Shown: piece after piece, positions 1-9,247 of the stretch
Layout: every line of letters begins with the position of its first letter
How positions within the stretch are numbered: position 1 is the first letter of the stretch
DNA from: Balneola sp.
GTDB taxonomy: Bacteria; Bacteroidota; Rhodothermia; Balneolales; Balneolaceae
Assembly (NCBI GenBank): GCA_002720745.1
Contig: PBJO01000002.1
Span: 111,858-175,857 of the forward strand
Reading direction: 5' to 3'
Length of the DNA: 64,000 bases
The notes under the pieces: model-generated
Databases searched by the model: none
What the model was told of the DNA's origin: nothing
Seen by the model: only the letters and a program-made list of their open reading frames with translations
Made by a program: the position numbers and the translations under genes

Positions 1-293
1 ATAAGCAAAAACAAGAAATGAATTCATATAATTTGGATGTGCAGGGATTTAGAACATCTGAAGAAATCCCAGCGGTGTTTCAGCATATCCATGTGCTTTT
101 TAAAGTTAATGGTCCGGTATTGGAGGAAAAATTAGTTCGAGCTATTTATCTTTCGATAACCAAGTACTGCTCCGTTACCCGAATGCTTGAAGGCACTACT
201 AAAATTTCGAGTGCATATATTCTAAACGGGGGTAAAGAAATCACAGTGGCAACCGTAGGTCCCAAATACTTAGCGCCTAAATCCGAAGACTAG
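1..293 (+). CDS. OsmC/Ohr-family protein, C-terminal part (5' truncated by window edge)
   Basis: The frame is open from the first bases of the window (codons AAG CAA AAA CAA GAA precede the first ATG at 18), so this is the end of a longer gene. The visible residues match the C-terminal half of OsmC-like peroxide or osmotic-stress proteins: a paired hydrophobic strand (HIHVLFKVNGPVLEEK), then a helix with the family cysteine in KYCSVTRML. In this family that cysteine is one of two used to reduce organic hydroperoxides; the other would lie upstream of the window. About 30 residues after the cysteine finish the usual fold, so the 3' end looks complete. The 222 bases between its stop and the next gene contain nothing I recognise. 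Confidence 0.72.
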   Translation, partial: KQKQEMNSYNLDVQGFRTSEEIPAVFQHIHVLFKVNGPVLEEKLVRAIYLSITKYCSVTRMLEGTTKISSAYILNGGKEITVATVGPKYLAPKSED

Positions 294-515
294 TTTACCG
301 TCACAGGATCAGTATGCGAAGAGTTTTTTACCAAATATAAATCCTATTCTCACTGTAGTTACGGCTTTGATGACTTTATCAAGCTGATTAAAGATGTTGG
401 TAGCGAATTTGCATGCAACCATTGACTTTTATCAGCTTATACATTTGTATTATTTCAATAAGAGAAGTGAACTAGATGCTTAGATAAAAATACAAAACCG
501 CGAATATTTATATAT

Positions 516-1631
516 TTATGCTGCAGTTAAGATAGATTCCTCCGAATAGCTGAAATTAGGATCTCCAAATTGCTTAAGTGTACGATAGTGAGAGGCCACC
601 GCTTCTTTGAAAGTTTCATGGCAGTTGTAAGGTATGCCAAATTCGTTAGCAGTCTGTTCTACAATCGGACTAATAGCTGGATAGTGGATGCTGCATACCT
701 TTGGAAAAAGATGATGTTCTATCTGAAAATTTAATCCACCAATATACCAACAAAGTATCTTATTGGACCGAGCAAAGTTATTCGTTGTAAGCATTTCATG
801 GATAACCCAGTGGTTTTCAATCATATTATCTTTGTTTGGAATTGGATGTGTGGTTGATTCAACCACATGGGCTAGCTGAAAAATAATACCTAATATGAGT
901 CCTGCTATTAAGTGTAGGGTGGTGAAGCCAATAAGCACTTGCCACCAGGTAATGTCTAGAGCCACTAACGGAAGAATGATAGCATAAGTATAATAGAATA
1001 CTTTGGTCACAAATAGCTTCACCCATTCAGAGATAGGATGTTTTTTATCCTCATAGGGTCCTAAGGGGTTTTTAATGAAATACCAATAATCTTTAACAAA
1101 TACCCAGAAAAAAGTAGCAAAGCTGTATGCAGGAAATGCTAAAAAGTGCTGAAACCGGTGAATCGGTTTATGCTCAGTATGAGGGGAAAGCCGAATAAAT
1201 TCAGCTACTTCCAAATCCTCATCATGGCCATGGATATTGGTATACGTGTGGTGGATGATGTTATGAGTGATTTTCCAGATATACCCATTTGCCCCAACAA
1301 GATCAAAAAATAACCCCACAAAATTATTTATACTTTGATTGGACGAATAGGCGCCATGTAGGGCGTCATGTGTAATGGAAAAACCAATACCTGCCATCCC
1401 GATGCCCATTACAACGGTCAAGCCCCAAATCCAATTCAAGCTTAATCCTCCAAGCATAATAAGCGCATAAGTACCCCAATACACCCCAAGGATGATCACA
1501 GTTTTAAGGACCATAGTTGCATTGGCGTGTTTAGAGATATTTTGCTCTTTAAAATAAGCATTGACTCGTTTTTTGACTTCACGGTTAAATTCCCGATTAA
1601 TTTTGTTATTGAAGGTAACCATCGATGGCAT
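516..1631 (-). CDS. Membrane fatty acid (acyl-lipid/acyl-CoA) desaturase
   Basis: Di-iron membrane desaturase of 371 residues. The three histidine boxes are intact: HDALH at 88-92, HNIIHH at 123-128 and QIEHH at 303-307. Hydrophobic segments lie between the boxes (about 41-60, 66-86 and a longer pair near 205-250), the usual four-helix layout. The QIEHH form of the third box is typical of front-end and linoleoyl-CoA-type desaturases, so it probably introduces a double bond into membrane acyl chains, perhaps for fluidity control; regiospecificity cannot be read from sequence. It is last in a minus-strand run, 163 bases after the saccharopine-dehydrogenase-like gene, so it may have its own promoter. 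Confidence 0.9.
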   Translation of the reverse strand: MPSMVTFNNKINREFNREVKKRVNAYFKEQNISKHANATMVLKTVIILGVYWGTYALIMLGGLSLNWIWGLTVVMGIGMAGIGFSITHDALHGAYSSNQSINNFVGLFFDLVGANGYIWKITHNIIHHTYTNIHGHDEDLEVAEFIRLSPHTEHKPIHRFQHFLAFPAYSFATFFWVFVKDYWYFIKNPLGPYEDKKHPISEWVKLFVTKVFYYTYAIILPLVALDITWWQVLIGFTTLHLIAGLILGIIFQLAHVVESTTHPIPNKDNMIENHWVIHEMLTTNNFARSNKILCWYIGGLNFQIEHHLFPKVCSIHYPAISPIVEQTANEFGIPYNCHETFKEAVASHYRTLKQFGDPNFSYSEESILTAA

Positions 1632-1794
1632 AGGCGGAGTATTTTAAATATATATGAGTGAAAGTTTTATGCTTATAAGTGTACTTAGCATTCTCAAGAA
1701 TGCATAAACCAGCAAACGCATTATAATGTTGTAGTTAGTTTAATGTTTTACAGAACATTAAATTAATTGAAAAAAAATACAAAAAAATTCCCTT

Positions 1795-3072
1795 TCAAAT
1801 AGTTATTTCGTACCCCTGGCTGGTTAATTGCTGCTCTAGAGCCTCCCCAAAAGCAGTATAAGGAGTATGAAAACCGGGCTGTGCCAACGACTTAGCTTCT
1901 ATTTCTTTTAAAAGTAAAATCGAAGATTGAACCAGAAAAAAAACAGTGGCCTTGTTACTTGGATCACCTGAAAAAAAACATTGAAGCTCTTCTTTCTGTC
2001 CAGAACTACTTTTTGCAAACACATGTAGTCGCATGAAACCTTGCTTAATAGACTTTTCCGATGGGCCTTGACCTGGTGCGGGTACTAGATATGAAAGAAT
2101 ACGTCTAAACCATGCAAAAGGGCCAAGACTAGCCAAACATAATAGTAGAATACTCGTGGTAATAAATGACATCGGCGCATACCATCGTCCTAAGCTACTT
2201 TGCTCAGAGTAGCCGAAATATTTAAACGAATAGTTGCCTGCCTGTTGGATGTCATTAACGGAACGGTATACCACACGGGCATTAACCCCACTCATTATAA
2301 ACGGAGTGCTCCAACGCTGAATGCGTCTAACAAAACCAAAAAATCGAGCACCTTTCGGTTGAATCAAGGTGGGAGGTTTTAGGGTATTGTATTTGTCTTC
2401 TACCTTTTCAGCGTTCTCGACGTACTTGTTCGCTTCGATCAACACATCTGGGCCTACACTTTGGTTAGCCCCACCCGTGGCTAATTTATTGAGCATGGTA
2501 GCGATGGTTCCTCCGTTTAGTCCTCCCTTGGTGGTGTAGTAGGATTGAATGGTGAGCTCTTCTTCAGGGCCAAAGCGTTGGGCAAGTTTGTGAACGGCTA
2601 CCTCAGCAGGAACACTATCAAAGCCGCAAAATGAAACCAGTCGCGCTCCAGAAGCTCTCGCCTTTTCTGCGTAGCGTCTGCTCATGCGAGCAATAAAATC
2701 AACCTCTCCAGTTATGTCGGTATAATGTGTACCACACTGTGCACATGCAGCAATCACGGATTCCCCATATAGCGCATAGGGTCCCACAGTGCTTATGATT
2801 AAGCGGGTACGCCCGACTACTTTTCTAACGACCTCGATATTGGTGGTATCTACGGTGAAACAATCTTTGGTACATAAACCTAGTCTAGTTGCTAGAGCCT
2901 CTAAGCGTCTTTTATTTCGGGCAGCCAGCCCAATTCGATAGGTAGCGGAGTATTTGTTAATTAATTCACGTGCCGTACGTCGCCCCGTGAAGCCAGTCGC
3001 TCCAACAACAATCATGTCATAGTCGCGGTGCCCTGCTACCACGTCTGCTTTTATGTCTACTGCCTTTTTCAT
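1795..3072 (-). CDS. Saccharopine dehydrogenase-like / trans-acting enoyl reductase-type oxidoreductase
   Basis: The N-terminus holds a Rossmann dinucleotide site, VVGATGFTGRR at about 22-32, followed by the AARN stretch typical of the saccharopine dehydrogenase-like NADP-binding family. A single hydrophobic segment (about 304-322) near the C-terminus matches the membrane-associated subgroup that includes mycobacterial trans-acting enoyl reductase and eukaryotic SCCPDH. At 425 residues it is full length. Its ATG overlaps the stop of the upstream oxidoreductase (ATGA), implying translational coupling. With a desaturase downstream, a role in lipid modification is a reasonable guess, but the substrate is unknown. 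True lysine-pathway saccharopine dehydrogenase is unlikely. Confidence 0.8.
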   Translation of the reverse strand: MKKAVDIKADVVAGHRDYDMIVVGATGFTGRRTARELINKYSATYRIGLAARNKRRLEALATRLGLCTKDCFTVDTTNIEVVRKVVGRTRLIISTVGPYALYGESVIAACAQCGTHYTDITGEVDFIARMSRRYAEKARASGARLVSFCGFDSVPAEVAVHKLAQRFGPEEELTIQSYYTTKGGLNGGTIATMLNKLATGGANQSVGPDVLIEANKYVENAEKVEDKYNTLKPPTLIQPKGARFFGFVRRIQRWSTPFIMSGVNARVVYRSVNDIQQAGNYSFKYFGYSEQSSLGRWYAPMSFITTSILLLCLASLGPFAWFRRILSYLVPAPGQGPSEKSIKQGFMRLHVFAKSSSGQKEELQCFFSGDPSNKATVFFLVQSSILLLKEIEAKSLAQPGFHTPYTAFGEALEQQLTSQGYEITI

Positions 3073-4070
3073 GGGGTATAACTCCCGAAACCATTGTTTT
3101 TTGGATACAATAGTCGATCAATAATAGCCATCGTTTCCATTGAATCTTGAAGGGTAATTGGTAAAGGATGCTTCTTTTCAATAGCTTGTTGCATAGCTTG
3201 AGCCATTAGCACATAGGCATTGATTTGGTCAAAGGTTTTTTTCAAAACTCCCTCCTTGGTGACGATTCGAATGCTACGAGGCTCCTCATCCGAAGCTGAA
3301 TTAAAAGGGATATTCACTTCGATGCGGCCTTTGGTTCCATGAATGTATACTTGTTGAAAGGAAAAGGTCTGGGTAGAGCATACTAGTGTAGCAATACCCT
3401 CTTTAAATTCCAGCAAAGCGGTGGTTAGTCGGTCGGTAGAAAAGATGGGGTCATACTCAACATAAGATTGAATACTTTTAGGACTTCCATTAAAAATCAT
3501 TTTGGCGACATCCACGCAGTAACATCCTATGTCTAAAAGAGCACCTCCGCCTAAATTATCTTGGTTACGAACATCTGCTGGATCGTCATTGAAATAAGTA
3601 AAAATAGCATGTATGTGGGTTATTTTCCCAATCTTTTTATCTTGAATGAGCTCATGAATATAGCGCCATTGTGGATGAAAACGGTACATAAAACCCTCCA
3701 TAACGCGTGTCAGTGGATATTGCTGCTGAGCTTGAACCAGTTGGTCTAATTCGCGGGCGGTCACCGAAATAGGTTTTTCGCAGAGTACATGCTTACCGTA
3801 TTCGAGTGCTTTAATGCTTAAAGATACGTGTAGATAATTCGGGGTTGGGTTGTATAAGATATCGATATCGGGATGTTCCATGAGTTCCTGATAACTTCCG
3901 TAAGCCTCTGCTATTCCACATTCACTGGCAAATGCTTCTGCTTTTTGGAGATTGCGCGAGGCCACTGCGACTACTTCTACATCAGGTATGGATTGAAGGG
4001 CGGGGATAAAGCGTGTTCGACCTATATTTGCCGTACTGAGTATTCCCCAGCGCCATTTTTTTTTGCTCAT
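3069..4070 (-). CDS. Gfo/Idh/MocA family NAD(P)-dependent oxidoreductase
   Basis: 333 residues. The N-terminal nucleotide-binding fold (GILSTANIGR at 9-18) is followed by the family hallmark EKP at 98-100, whose lysine binds cofactor and substrate. A catalytic-type region, DIGCYCVDVAKMIF, lies near 180-193 and gives the G-x-x-x-D histidine-variant motif. The C-terminal half is the beta-sheet substrate domain (GTKGRIEVNIPFN). The family oxidises or reduces sugars and related polyols; the SCGIA-type dimeric dihydrodiol/xylose dehydrogenase branch is closest by eye. Start and stop are both overlapped: TAATG with the S1/P1 nuclease upstream and ATGA with the gene downstream, so these three genes are one operon. 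Confidence 0.88.
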   Translation of the reverse strand: MSKKKWRWGILSTANIGRTRFIPALQSIPDVEVVAVASRNLQKAEAFASECGIAEAYGSYQELMEHPDIDILYNPTPNYLHVSLSIKALEYGKHVLCEKPISVTARELDQLVQAQQQYPLTRVMEGFMYRFHPQWRYIHELIQDKKIGKITHIHAIFTYFNDDPADVRNQDNLGGGALLDIGCYCVDVAKMIFNGSPKSIQSYVEYDPIFSTDRLTTALLEFKEGIATLVCSTQTFSFQQVYIHGTKGRIEVNIPFNSASDEEPRSIRIVTKEGVLKKTFDQINAYVLMAQAMQQAIEKKHPLPITLQDSMETMAIIDRLLYPKNNGFGSYTP

Positions 4071-4970
4071 TAATTCCCATATATATCGTTAATGACTCCA
4101 GCCATTCTAAACCCTGCTTGCAATAAACGAAGTTGAACAGTGTCATAATTCTTAAACATATATTCATAGCTTAAAGGCCCATTTTCTGGGAGGTCATAAG
4201 CCTGGTTTAGAAGTGACTGCGACTCCATTGCCCAGTCATGCCAATGCGTAGATTGCCACACTTCAATCACTGAATCATCTAATTCATCATCAATAAAATC
4301 AGCAAGTTCACTAAAACTAAGCTGCTTAGAGTCAATCATTTCACTGTCCCAAATTCGATGTAAATTTGATCGGTCTCCAAACCATTCTAAACGCACATCA
4401 TTTCCCCCCACGATCCGTACCATTGCCCACATGTAAAGGTTGGTGTAAATCCCCATTTAAGTGCACCAACACCTTCAGGTTGATTGCTTCCTGATCAGAG
4501 CTTGGTTTGCCTTCTTTTAGCTCACTAACCATTTTATCCAGCGCCCAAAGTGCATCGCCTCCCTCGGCTTTTACGGCTGTTTTGTATGTTTTACCTGGCG
4601 GCATGGTTATATAATGCCGTGGACTCATGTAATCAAAGCTAGGATCTGCGCAAACTTCATCAATCCAGGTACTCACCTCGGCCAAGGAATTTCCATCTAA
4701 CATGCGCTCGTCTGCTTGCCGGGCTTCCGAATTTAATAGATCTAGTGCAATCCATCCGGTGGCGCGATGACCAATTTGTCCCCACCAGAAATATGCCGCA
4801 GGATGCACTGCTTTTATATGGATCATTTCTGTAGTTGTCCACCTATCTGAAAGTGCAAATCCAGAATTTGCACGAATGTTTGATGAAGTAAAAAGTGCGA
4901 TGCCTAGTACAAATAAAATAGTGAGTGAGAATGTATTTCGAGTGAATGTAGTTGGTTGTTTGTTATTCAT
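4070..4970 (-). pseudogene. S1/P1-family secreted nuclease, split by a +1 frameshift in a six-G run
   Basis: Two overlapping frames together encode one S1/P1 nuclease. The first (start 4970) carries an N-terminal hydrophobic signal (residues 13-30), WGQIGH at 63-68, the HYI histidine and the zinc-binding motif VHLNGDLHQPLHVG, then stops just after DRGGK. The second resumes exactly there as GGNDVRLEWFG and NLHRIWDSEMI, supplying the remaining histidine and aspartate ligands. The break is at 4404-4409 (six C on the plus strand); five would give DRGGNDV, the family sequence, and a 299-residue protein. It could be a true mutation, phase variation, slippage that restores the frame, or an assembly error. 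The enzyme class uses three zinc ions to cut single-stranded DNA and RNA outside the cytoplasm. Confidence 0.85.
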
Positions 4971-4997
4971 GTTTCTTGGTTTAGGTGGGTCACAAAG

Positions 4998-5699
4998 TTA
5001 AAAAATATCAGTGCCTATGGCTGGTATAATTACCTGAATTCCTTCGTCTTCTTCCACAAAATATTTGAATTCAACCGGATCTGAAGCAATCGCTTCCCAT
5101 GTTCCATAATGGATAGGAATAGCCAAAGTCGGATCAATAAGTTTAATCGCGTAAGCTGCTTCTTCGGGACCCATCGTAAAGAGATCACCGATAGGAGCTA
5201 GCACGATATCAGGCTCATACAATTCGCCATAGAGTTGTAGATCCCCAAAAATATTGGTATCGCCCATATGATAAACGCAGATGTCATCTTCAAAGGAAAA
5301 TATAAGTCCCGCTGCTTCTCCAGCATAGGCACCTTTGTAGGAAGTTGAATGATTGGCATGGACCATGGTGACTGAGAAATCATTGAAGTGCACACTGCCC
5401 CCTTTGTTAAAATTGATACTTTGCGAATCTGGTAGCCCTTCGAATTCCAGTAAACCCATTAATTCTACCATGCCACCTACTCTACAACCCGTTTTCGTAG
5501 CTATGTCGAGGGTATCCCCAACGTGATCTTGATGGCCATGAGTCAAGAAAATAAAATCAGCTTCGTCTACTTTTTTCCACTGTTGAGGTGTACTGGGGTT
5601 CTGAGTTAAAAAAGGGTCAATGTAGATGATATGGCCGTCTGGGCTTACGATGCGAAAAGCAGAATGTCCAAGCCATTGCATTTGAGTATTGGTTGTCAT
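4998..5699 (-). CDS. UPF0173 metal-dependent hydrolase (metallo-beta-lactamase fold)
   Basis: The metal-binding HxHxDH motif is present as THGHQDHVG, and the protein opens with the family signature MQWLGHSAFRI followed by IDPFLTQNP. Further metal ligands appear as VHANHS, MGDTN and IHYGTW. I chose the ATG at 5699 because it gives 233 residues, the usual UPF0173 length, with the fold starting at once; the frame stays open to 5777 but the extra 26 residues show no domain. The cellular substrate of this family is not established. It lies 27 bases upstream of the S1/P1 nuclease and is probably the first gene of that operon. Confidence 0.85.
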   Translation of the reverse strand: MTTNTQMQWLGHSAFRIVSPDGHIIYIDPFLTQNPSTPQQWKKVDEADFIFLTHGHQDHVGDTLDIATKTGCRVGGMVELMGLLEFEGLPDSQSINFNKGGSVHFNDFSVTMVHANHSTSYKGAYAGEAAGLIFSFEDDICVYHMGDTNIFGDLQLYGELYEPDIVLAPIGDLFTMGPEEAAYAIKLIDPTLAIPIHYGTWEAIASDPVEFKYFVEEDEGIQVIIPAIGTDIF

Positions 5700-5935
5700 A
5701 AATGAGCGTAGGTGGATAGGGTTAATGTTTCTATTCAGAGTTACATACAAAGTAAGTGATGAGGGTTGGTAAACCATTGCATAGAATCTGTTGTTATGGT
5801 TCTGAGTCCATCTAACATTGCACTACTCAATGTATTTCAAACAATTGTGAAGTGCCAAAGCACTTCGAACACTTAAGTAACAAAGCTCGTATATTAAAAA
5901 CAACGAAAGCAACTAAACTTATAGTTAATTTTGAC

Positions 5936-6331
5936 ATGGGATTTTTAAACAAACTAATAGGTAAAGGCACAGAAGAAACCGATTGGTTGCAACTGGAATC
6001 CGAGGATGCTGTAGAAGAAGTATTTGCTGCGTCTGGTGCCCGAGTTCAACTTATTTTAAAGCATTCAGAGAGTTGTGCAGTGAGTTTCTTCGCCAAGCAA
6101 AACTTAGACAGTGTTCCACTTGTAGAGTGGTCGGAAATGGATCGTAGTATGGTCGAAGTAGTTCGATTTCGTCCAATATCCCAGTATATAGCCAAAAAAA
6201 CCTCCGTTCGACATGAATCTCCCCAGGTGCTAGTCATTGCTAATGGTGAGGTCCTTTTCTATACCTCCCACAGTGAAGTGAATAAGGTGAATATTCAACA
6301 AGCTTACGAGAAAGCTATAGCTCTCCTCTGA
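5936..6331 (+). CDS. ytxJ: Bacilliredoxin BrxC / YtxJ-like monothiol protein
   Basis: Thioredoxin-fold protein of the YtxJ (DUF2847) family. The active-site segment is LKHSESCAVSFFA, with one cysteine in the place of the bacilliredoxin SCPIS-type site, followed by the conserved basic and acidic stretch VRHESPQVLVIANGEV before the last strand. The family removes bacillithiol from S-bacillithiolated proteins in the cytoplasm, so the organism probably makes bacillithiol (inference; no biosynthetic gene is visible here). I chose the ATG at 5936, 131 residues, because MGFLNKLIG matches the normal N-terminus; the 28 upstream residues of open frame look untranslated. The gene stands alone between divergent and convergent neighbours. 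Confidence 0.82.
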   Translation: MGFLNKLIGKGTEETDWLQLESEDAVEEVFAASGARVQLILKHSESCAVSFFAKQNLDSVPLVEWSEMDRSMVEVVRFRPISQYIAKKTSVRHESPQVLVIANGEVLFYTSHSEVNKVNIQQAYEKAIALL

Positions 6332-6341
6332 GGCTGTTTAG

Positions 6342-8168
6342 CTAATAGCCAGCCGCATATCCATCACCCCTAGGATCTACGCCTCCCGTGAGGCGTCCTT
6401 TCGAATCGACCACAATAGAATGAACTCTAGCTAAAGTGGTTTGAGCAAGGGAATGACCTTTAGTTCGTAATAAAGCTTGGGTGTCAGCGCTTAGGCTCAT
6501 GGGATCAAAAAATAGCTGGTCGGGATACCACTGGTGATGAATGCGCGGAGCGGCGTTGGCTTGTTGGGCGTTCATTCCAAAGAGTAGTACATTGAGTACG
6601 TTTTGTAGGGTAGCATTGATAATTCGTGGCCCTCCAGCAGCACCAGCAATCATTTTTGTCTGCCCATTTTTACTTACAATAATTGGTGTCATACTGCTCA
6701 GCATACGTTTACCGGGTACAATTGCATTGGCTTCGCCCCCTAGTAACCCAAACATGTTGGGTGTTCCAGGCTGGGCAGAAAAGTCATCCATCTCGTTATT
6801 GAGCAAAAATCCTGCTCCATCTACAGCTATTTTACTGCCGAAAGAGCCATTTAAGGTGGTTGTGATTCCTACAGCATTTCCTTGGGCATCCATTATCGAG
6901 AAATGGGTGGTTTCATAACTTTCTTGGAGGATGGTGACCTCTCCATGACGTATTTCGTTAGAAGGGGTCGCGCGGTTTGGATCAAAGCTTTCCATTCGTT
7001 CGGCCGCATAGTCGGTCTGGCTTAAAGACCGGCTGGGTACTGGATAATAATCAGGATCCCCCAAATAGTACGCTCGGTCAGCAAATGCTCTCCGCATCGC
7101 TTCAGCCAAAAGGTGGTAATAGGCAGCGGAATGATGTTTTATAGTGTCCAACTCTTGTGTTTCCATCATTCGTAAAATTTGCCCCACCGCAATACTTCCA
7201 GAGCTTGGTGGTGGCATAATATGCAACTGATACCCTCGAAATTCTATCTCATAGGGTTCTCTCCACACACTTTCATAAGCTATTAAATCTTTATAGCTTA
7301 TCAGTCCATCATACTTCGTCATGGTCTCCACAAAACGTTTGGCTACCCACCCCTCGTAAAAACCATCTCGTCCATTCTCTGCAATAGCCTCTAACGTCCG
7401 TGTTAGGTCGGTTTGCAGGAAATATTCCCCTTCTTCAAATGTTCGGCAGGCTTCGTTTGTTGGGTCACTGCTTAATGTGTTTGTGGCTTTGTCTAGGCCT
7501 GTTGCTTCAGCGCTGTTCGTGGCCTTTACAATATTTGACGAAATGCTGGGTTTTTCACAAGGGGCCCAAAAGTATTTTTTAGATGCCTCATAAGGGGCAA
7601 ACGCCGATCTGGCATAATTCAATGAAGATGCTTGGGAGTAGGAGAGGGCGTAGCCTTTGCTTGCAAGTGAGATAGCTGGTGCTATCAAATCCGCCCAGGC
7701 TAAACTTCCGAAGCGCGTATGTGCTTTTACCATACCATCTACCGTTCCAGGTACGCCTACCGCAAGGGCTCCTGTTTTGCTAAGATCAGATAGGTAATTC
7801 CCATCGGAGTCTAGGTACATGTCGCGGTGGGCGAGCCCTGGTGCGCGCTCACGGAAGTCCAGCGAAGCGACCGTGCCATCGGCCATATGCACCATCATGA
7901 AGCCCCCGCCACCAAGGTTGCCGGCTCTTGGAAGCGTGACGGCAAGTGCGAATTGTACAGCGATGGCTGCGTCGACAGCATTTCCGCCTTGTTGGAGGAT
8001 GTGCTGGCCGACCTTTGAGGCTGCGCTCTCGGCAGTAACCACTAAACCGTTCTCATAGGCTTTACTCCAACCGATCTGAGCCCTTACGGAGAAGCTCATA
8101 CTCAAAAAAAGACCGATAAAGAATAGAATAAGAGATACAATTCTCTTTGAAGCAGCCGTATTATTCAT
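6342..8168 (-). CDS. ggt: Gamma-glutamyltransferase (glutathione hydrolase) precursor
   Basis: N-terminal-nucleophile hydrolase that exports and self-cleaves. From the ATG at 8168 it starts with a textbook signal peptide (RIVSLILFFIGLFLSMSFSVRA, then Q), which is why I prefer this start over the one at 8288, 40 codons upstream. Family landmarks are GNLGGGGFM in the large subunit, ETTHFSIMD with the threonine that performs autocleavage and catalysis, ITTTLNGSFGSK, and AGAAGGPRI near the end. Mature size is normal. It cleaves gamma-glutamyl bonds of glutathione-like thiols in the periplasm. A serine- and threonine-rich stretch at roughly residues 207-235 (NIVKATNSAEATGLDK) looks like a lineage-specific insertion. 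It sits just downstream of xerD. Confidence 0.93.
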   Translation of the reverse strand: MNNTAASKRIVSLILFFIGLFLSMSFSVRAQIGWSKAYENGLVVTAESAASKVGQHILQQGGNAVDAAIAVQFALAVTLPRAGNLGGGGFMMVHMADGTVASLDFRERAPGLAHRDMYLDSDGNYLSDLSKTGALAVGVPGTVDGMVKAHTRFGSLAWADLIAPAISLASKGYALSYSQASSLNYARSAFAPYEASKKYFWAPCEKPSISSNIVKATNSAEATGLDKATNTLSSDPTNEACRTFEEGEYFLQTDLTRTLEAIAENGRDGFYEGWVAKRFVETMTKYDGLISYKDLIAYESVWREPYEIEFRGYQLHIMPPPSSGSIAVGQILRMMETQELDTIKHHSAAYYHLLAEAMRRAFADRAYYLGDPDYYPVPSRSLSQTDYAAERMESFDPNRATPSNEIRHGEVTILQESYETTHFSIMDAQGNAVGITTTLNGSFGSKIAVDGAGFLLNNEMDDFSAQPGTPNMFGLLGGEANAIVPGKRMLSSMTPIIVSKNGQTKMIAGAAGGPRIINATLQNVLNVLLFGMNAQQANAAPRIHHQWYPDQLFFDPMSLSADTQALLRTKGHSLAQTTLARVHSIVVDSKGRLTGGVDPRGDGYAAGY

Positions 8169-8291
8169 CAACCCAAAAAGTGAATAAGAGTATGCGGCTC
8201 GATTAGTGGAAACAGTTATTTTAGGCATTGCGGTTTGGTTTTTGAATGATATGTAATTGAAAGTAGTCAAACTCGACATCATTTTCACTAC

Positions 8292-9245
8292 CTAGCCGCG
8301 CGGATGATACTGGATATGGATATCTCGGAGTAGGCTACGGTCGACATGTGTGTAGATTTCTGTTGTCACAATGGAGCTGTGGCCAAGCATTTCTTGTACC
8401 GCGCGTAGATCCGCACCGCCTTCGAGTAGGTGGGTGGCAAAGGAATGGCGAAAAATATGAGGATAGACGCTTTTGGTGATATTGGCATCCTGAGCTGCTT
8501 TTTGGACAATATTCCATACGCTCATCCGACTCAAAGCTCCTCCTCGTTGGTTCAAAAAGACCTTATTTTTAGCTTTATCGGCTTTTTTTGGGTTAAAAAA
8601 CAACGGTCGTACATGCTCGATATAGTGTTCCAAGGCATCTTGGGCCATTTCACCTACAGGAACCAGACGTTCCTTGCGTCCTTTTCCAATAACACGAATA
8701 AAGCCGATTTCAAAGAATAAGCGGTCTGTCTCTAGATCGGTTAGTTCGCTGACTCTCATCCCTGTGCCATAGAGCGTTTCAAGGATGGCTCGATCGCGTA
8801 TACCTGCAGGGGTTTTTGTGTTGGTACTTTCCAATAGAGCAGATACTTCATAAGGATCTAAAATTTCAGGGAGATTTTTAGCTTTTTTGGGAAGTTCGAT
8901 GAGTTCGGCTGGGTTAGCTTGGCAGAAGTTTTCGATTACTGCAAATTCGTGAAAGCCTCGAATACTCGATATGTTGCGGGCTAAACTGTTGCTTGAAAGT
9001 AAACTTTCATCGATTAGATAATGTAAAAAGGACTCTATGTGAGACATAGTAACCCCAGCTAGATCATGAATTTTAGTATGATGAACCAAAAACTGGATGT
9101 AGCGTTTTAGGTCATTTTCATAGGATTGTACCGAATGAGTACTTAGGCCTTTTTCTAGGCGTATAAACTGCAGGTAATGGTTAAGCTGGGCATTATAGGT
9201 AGCGGGAATGCTTGAGTGATCATGGTCCTTAGCCTTTTTCGCCAT
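8292..9245 (-). CDS. xerD: Site-specific tyrosine recombinase XerD-type
   Basis: 317 residues: N-terminal SAM-like core-binding domain (about 20-110) and C-terminal catalytic domain. All catalytic residues are present: Arg164 (GTGMRVSEL), Lys188 (GKGRKE), His263 and Arg266 (PHIFRHSFATHLL), His289 (MLGHSS) and the nucleophile Tyr298 (EIYTHV). The sequence is the housekeeping Xer type that resolves chromosome dimers at dif with FtsK, not a phage integrase. It lies two bases after the pgpH stop, so the two are probably cotranscribed. XerD is slightly better supported than XerC from the general pattern, but the two are hard to separate by eye. Confidence 0.88.
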   Translation of the reverse strand: MAKKAKDHDHSSIPATYNAQLNHYLQFIRLEKGLSTHSVQSYENDLKRYIQFLVHHTKIHDLAGVTMSHIESFLHYLIDESLLSSNSLARNISSIRGFHEFAVIENFCQANPAELIELPKKAKNLPEILDPYEVSALLESTNTKTPAGIRDRAILETLYGTGMRVSELTDLETDRLFFEIGFIRVIGKGRKERLVPVGEMAQDALEHYIEHVRPLFFNPKKADKAKNKVFLNQRGGALSRMSVWNIVQKAAQDANITKSVYPHIFRHSFATHLLEGGADLRAVQEMLGHSSIVTTEIYTHVDRSLLRDIHIQYHPRG

Positions 9246-9247
9246 TT

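Noticed and set aside
294..515. Possible gene fragment after the OsmC gene
   Set aside because: Short stretches translate (for example EEFFTKYKSYS) but match nothing I recognise and are interrupted.
8292..9245. Tyrosine recombinase as a sign of a prophage or integron
   Set aside because: Catalytic and N-terminal domains are of the housekeeping Xer type; no phage genes, att repeats or cassettes are nearby.
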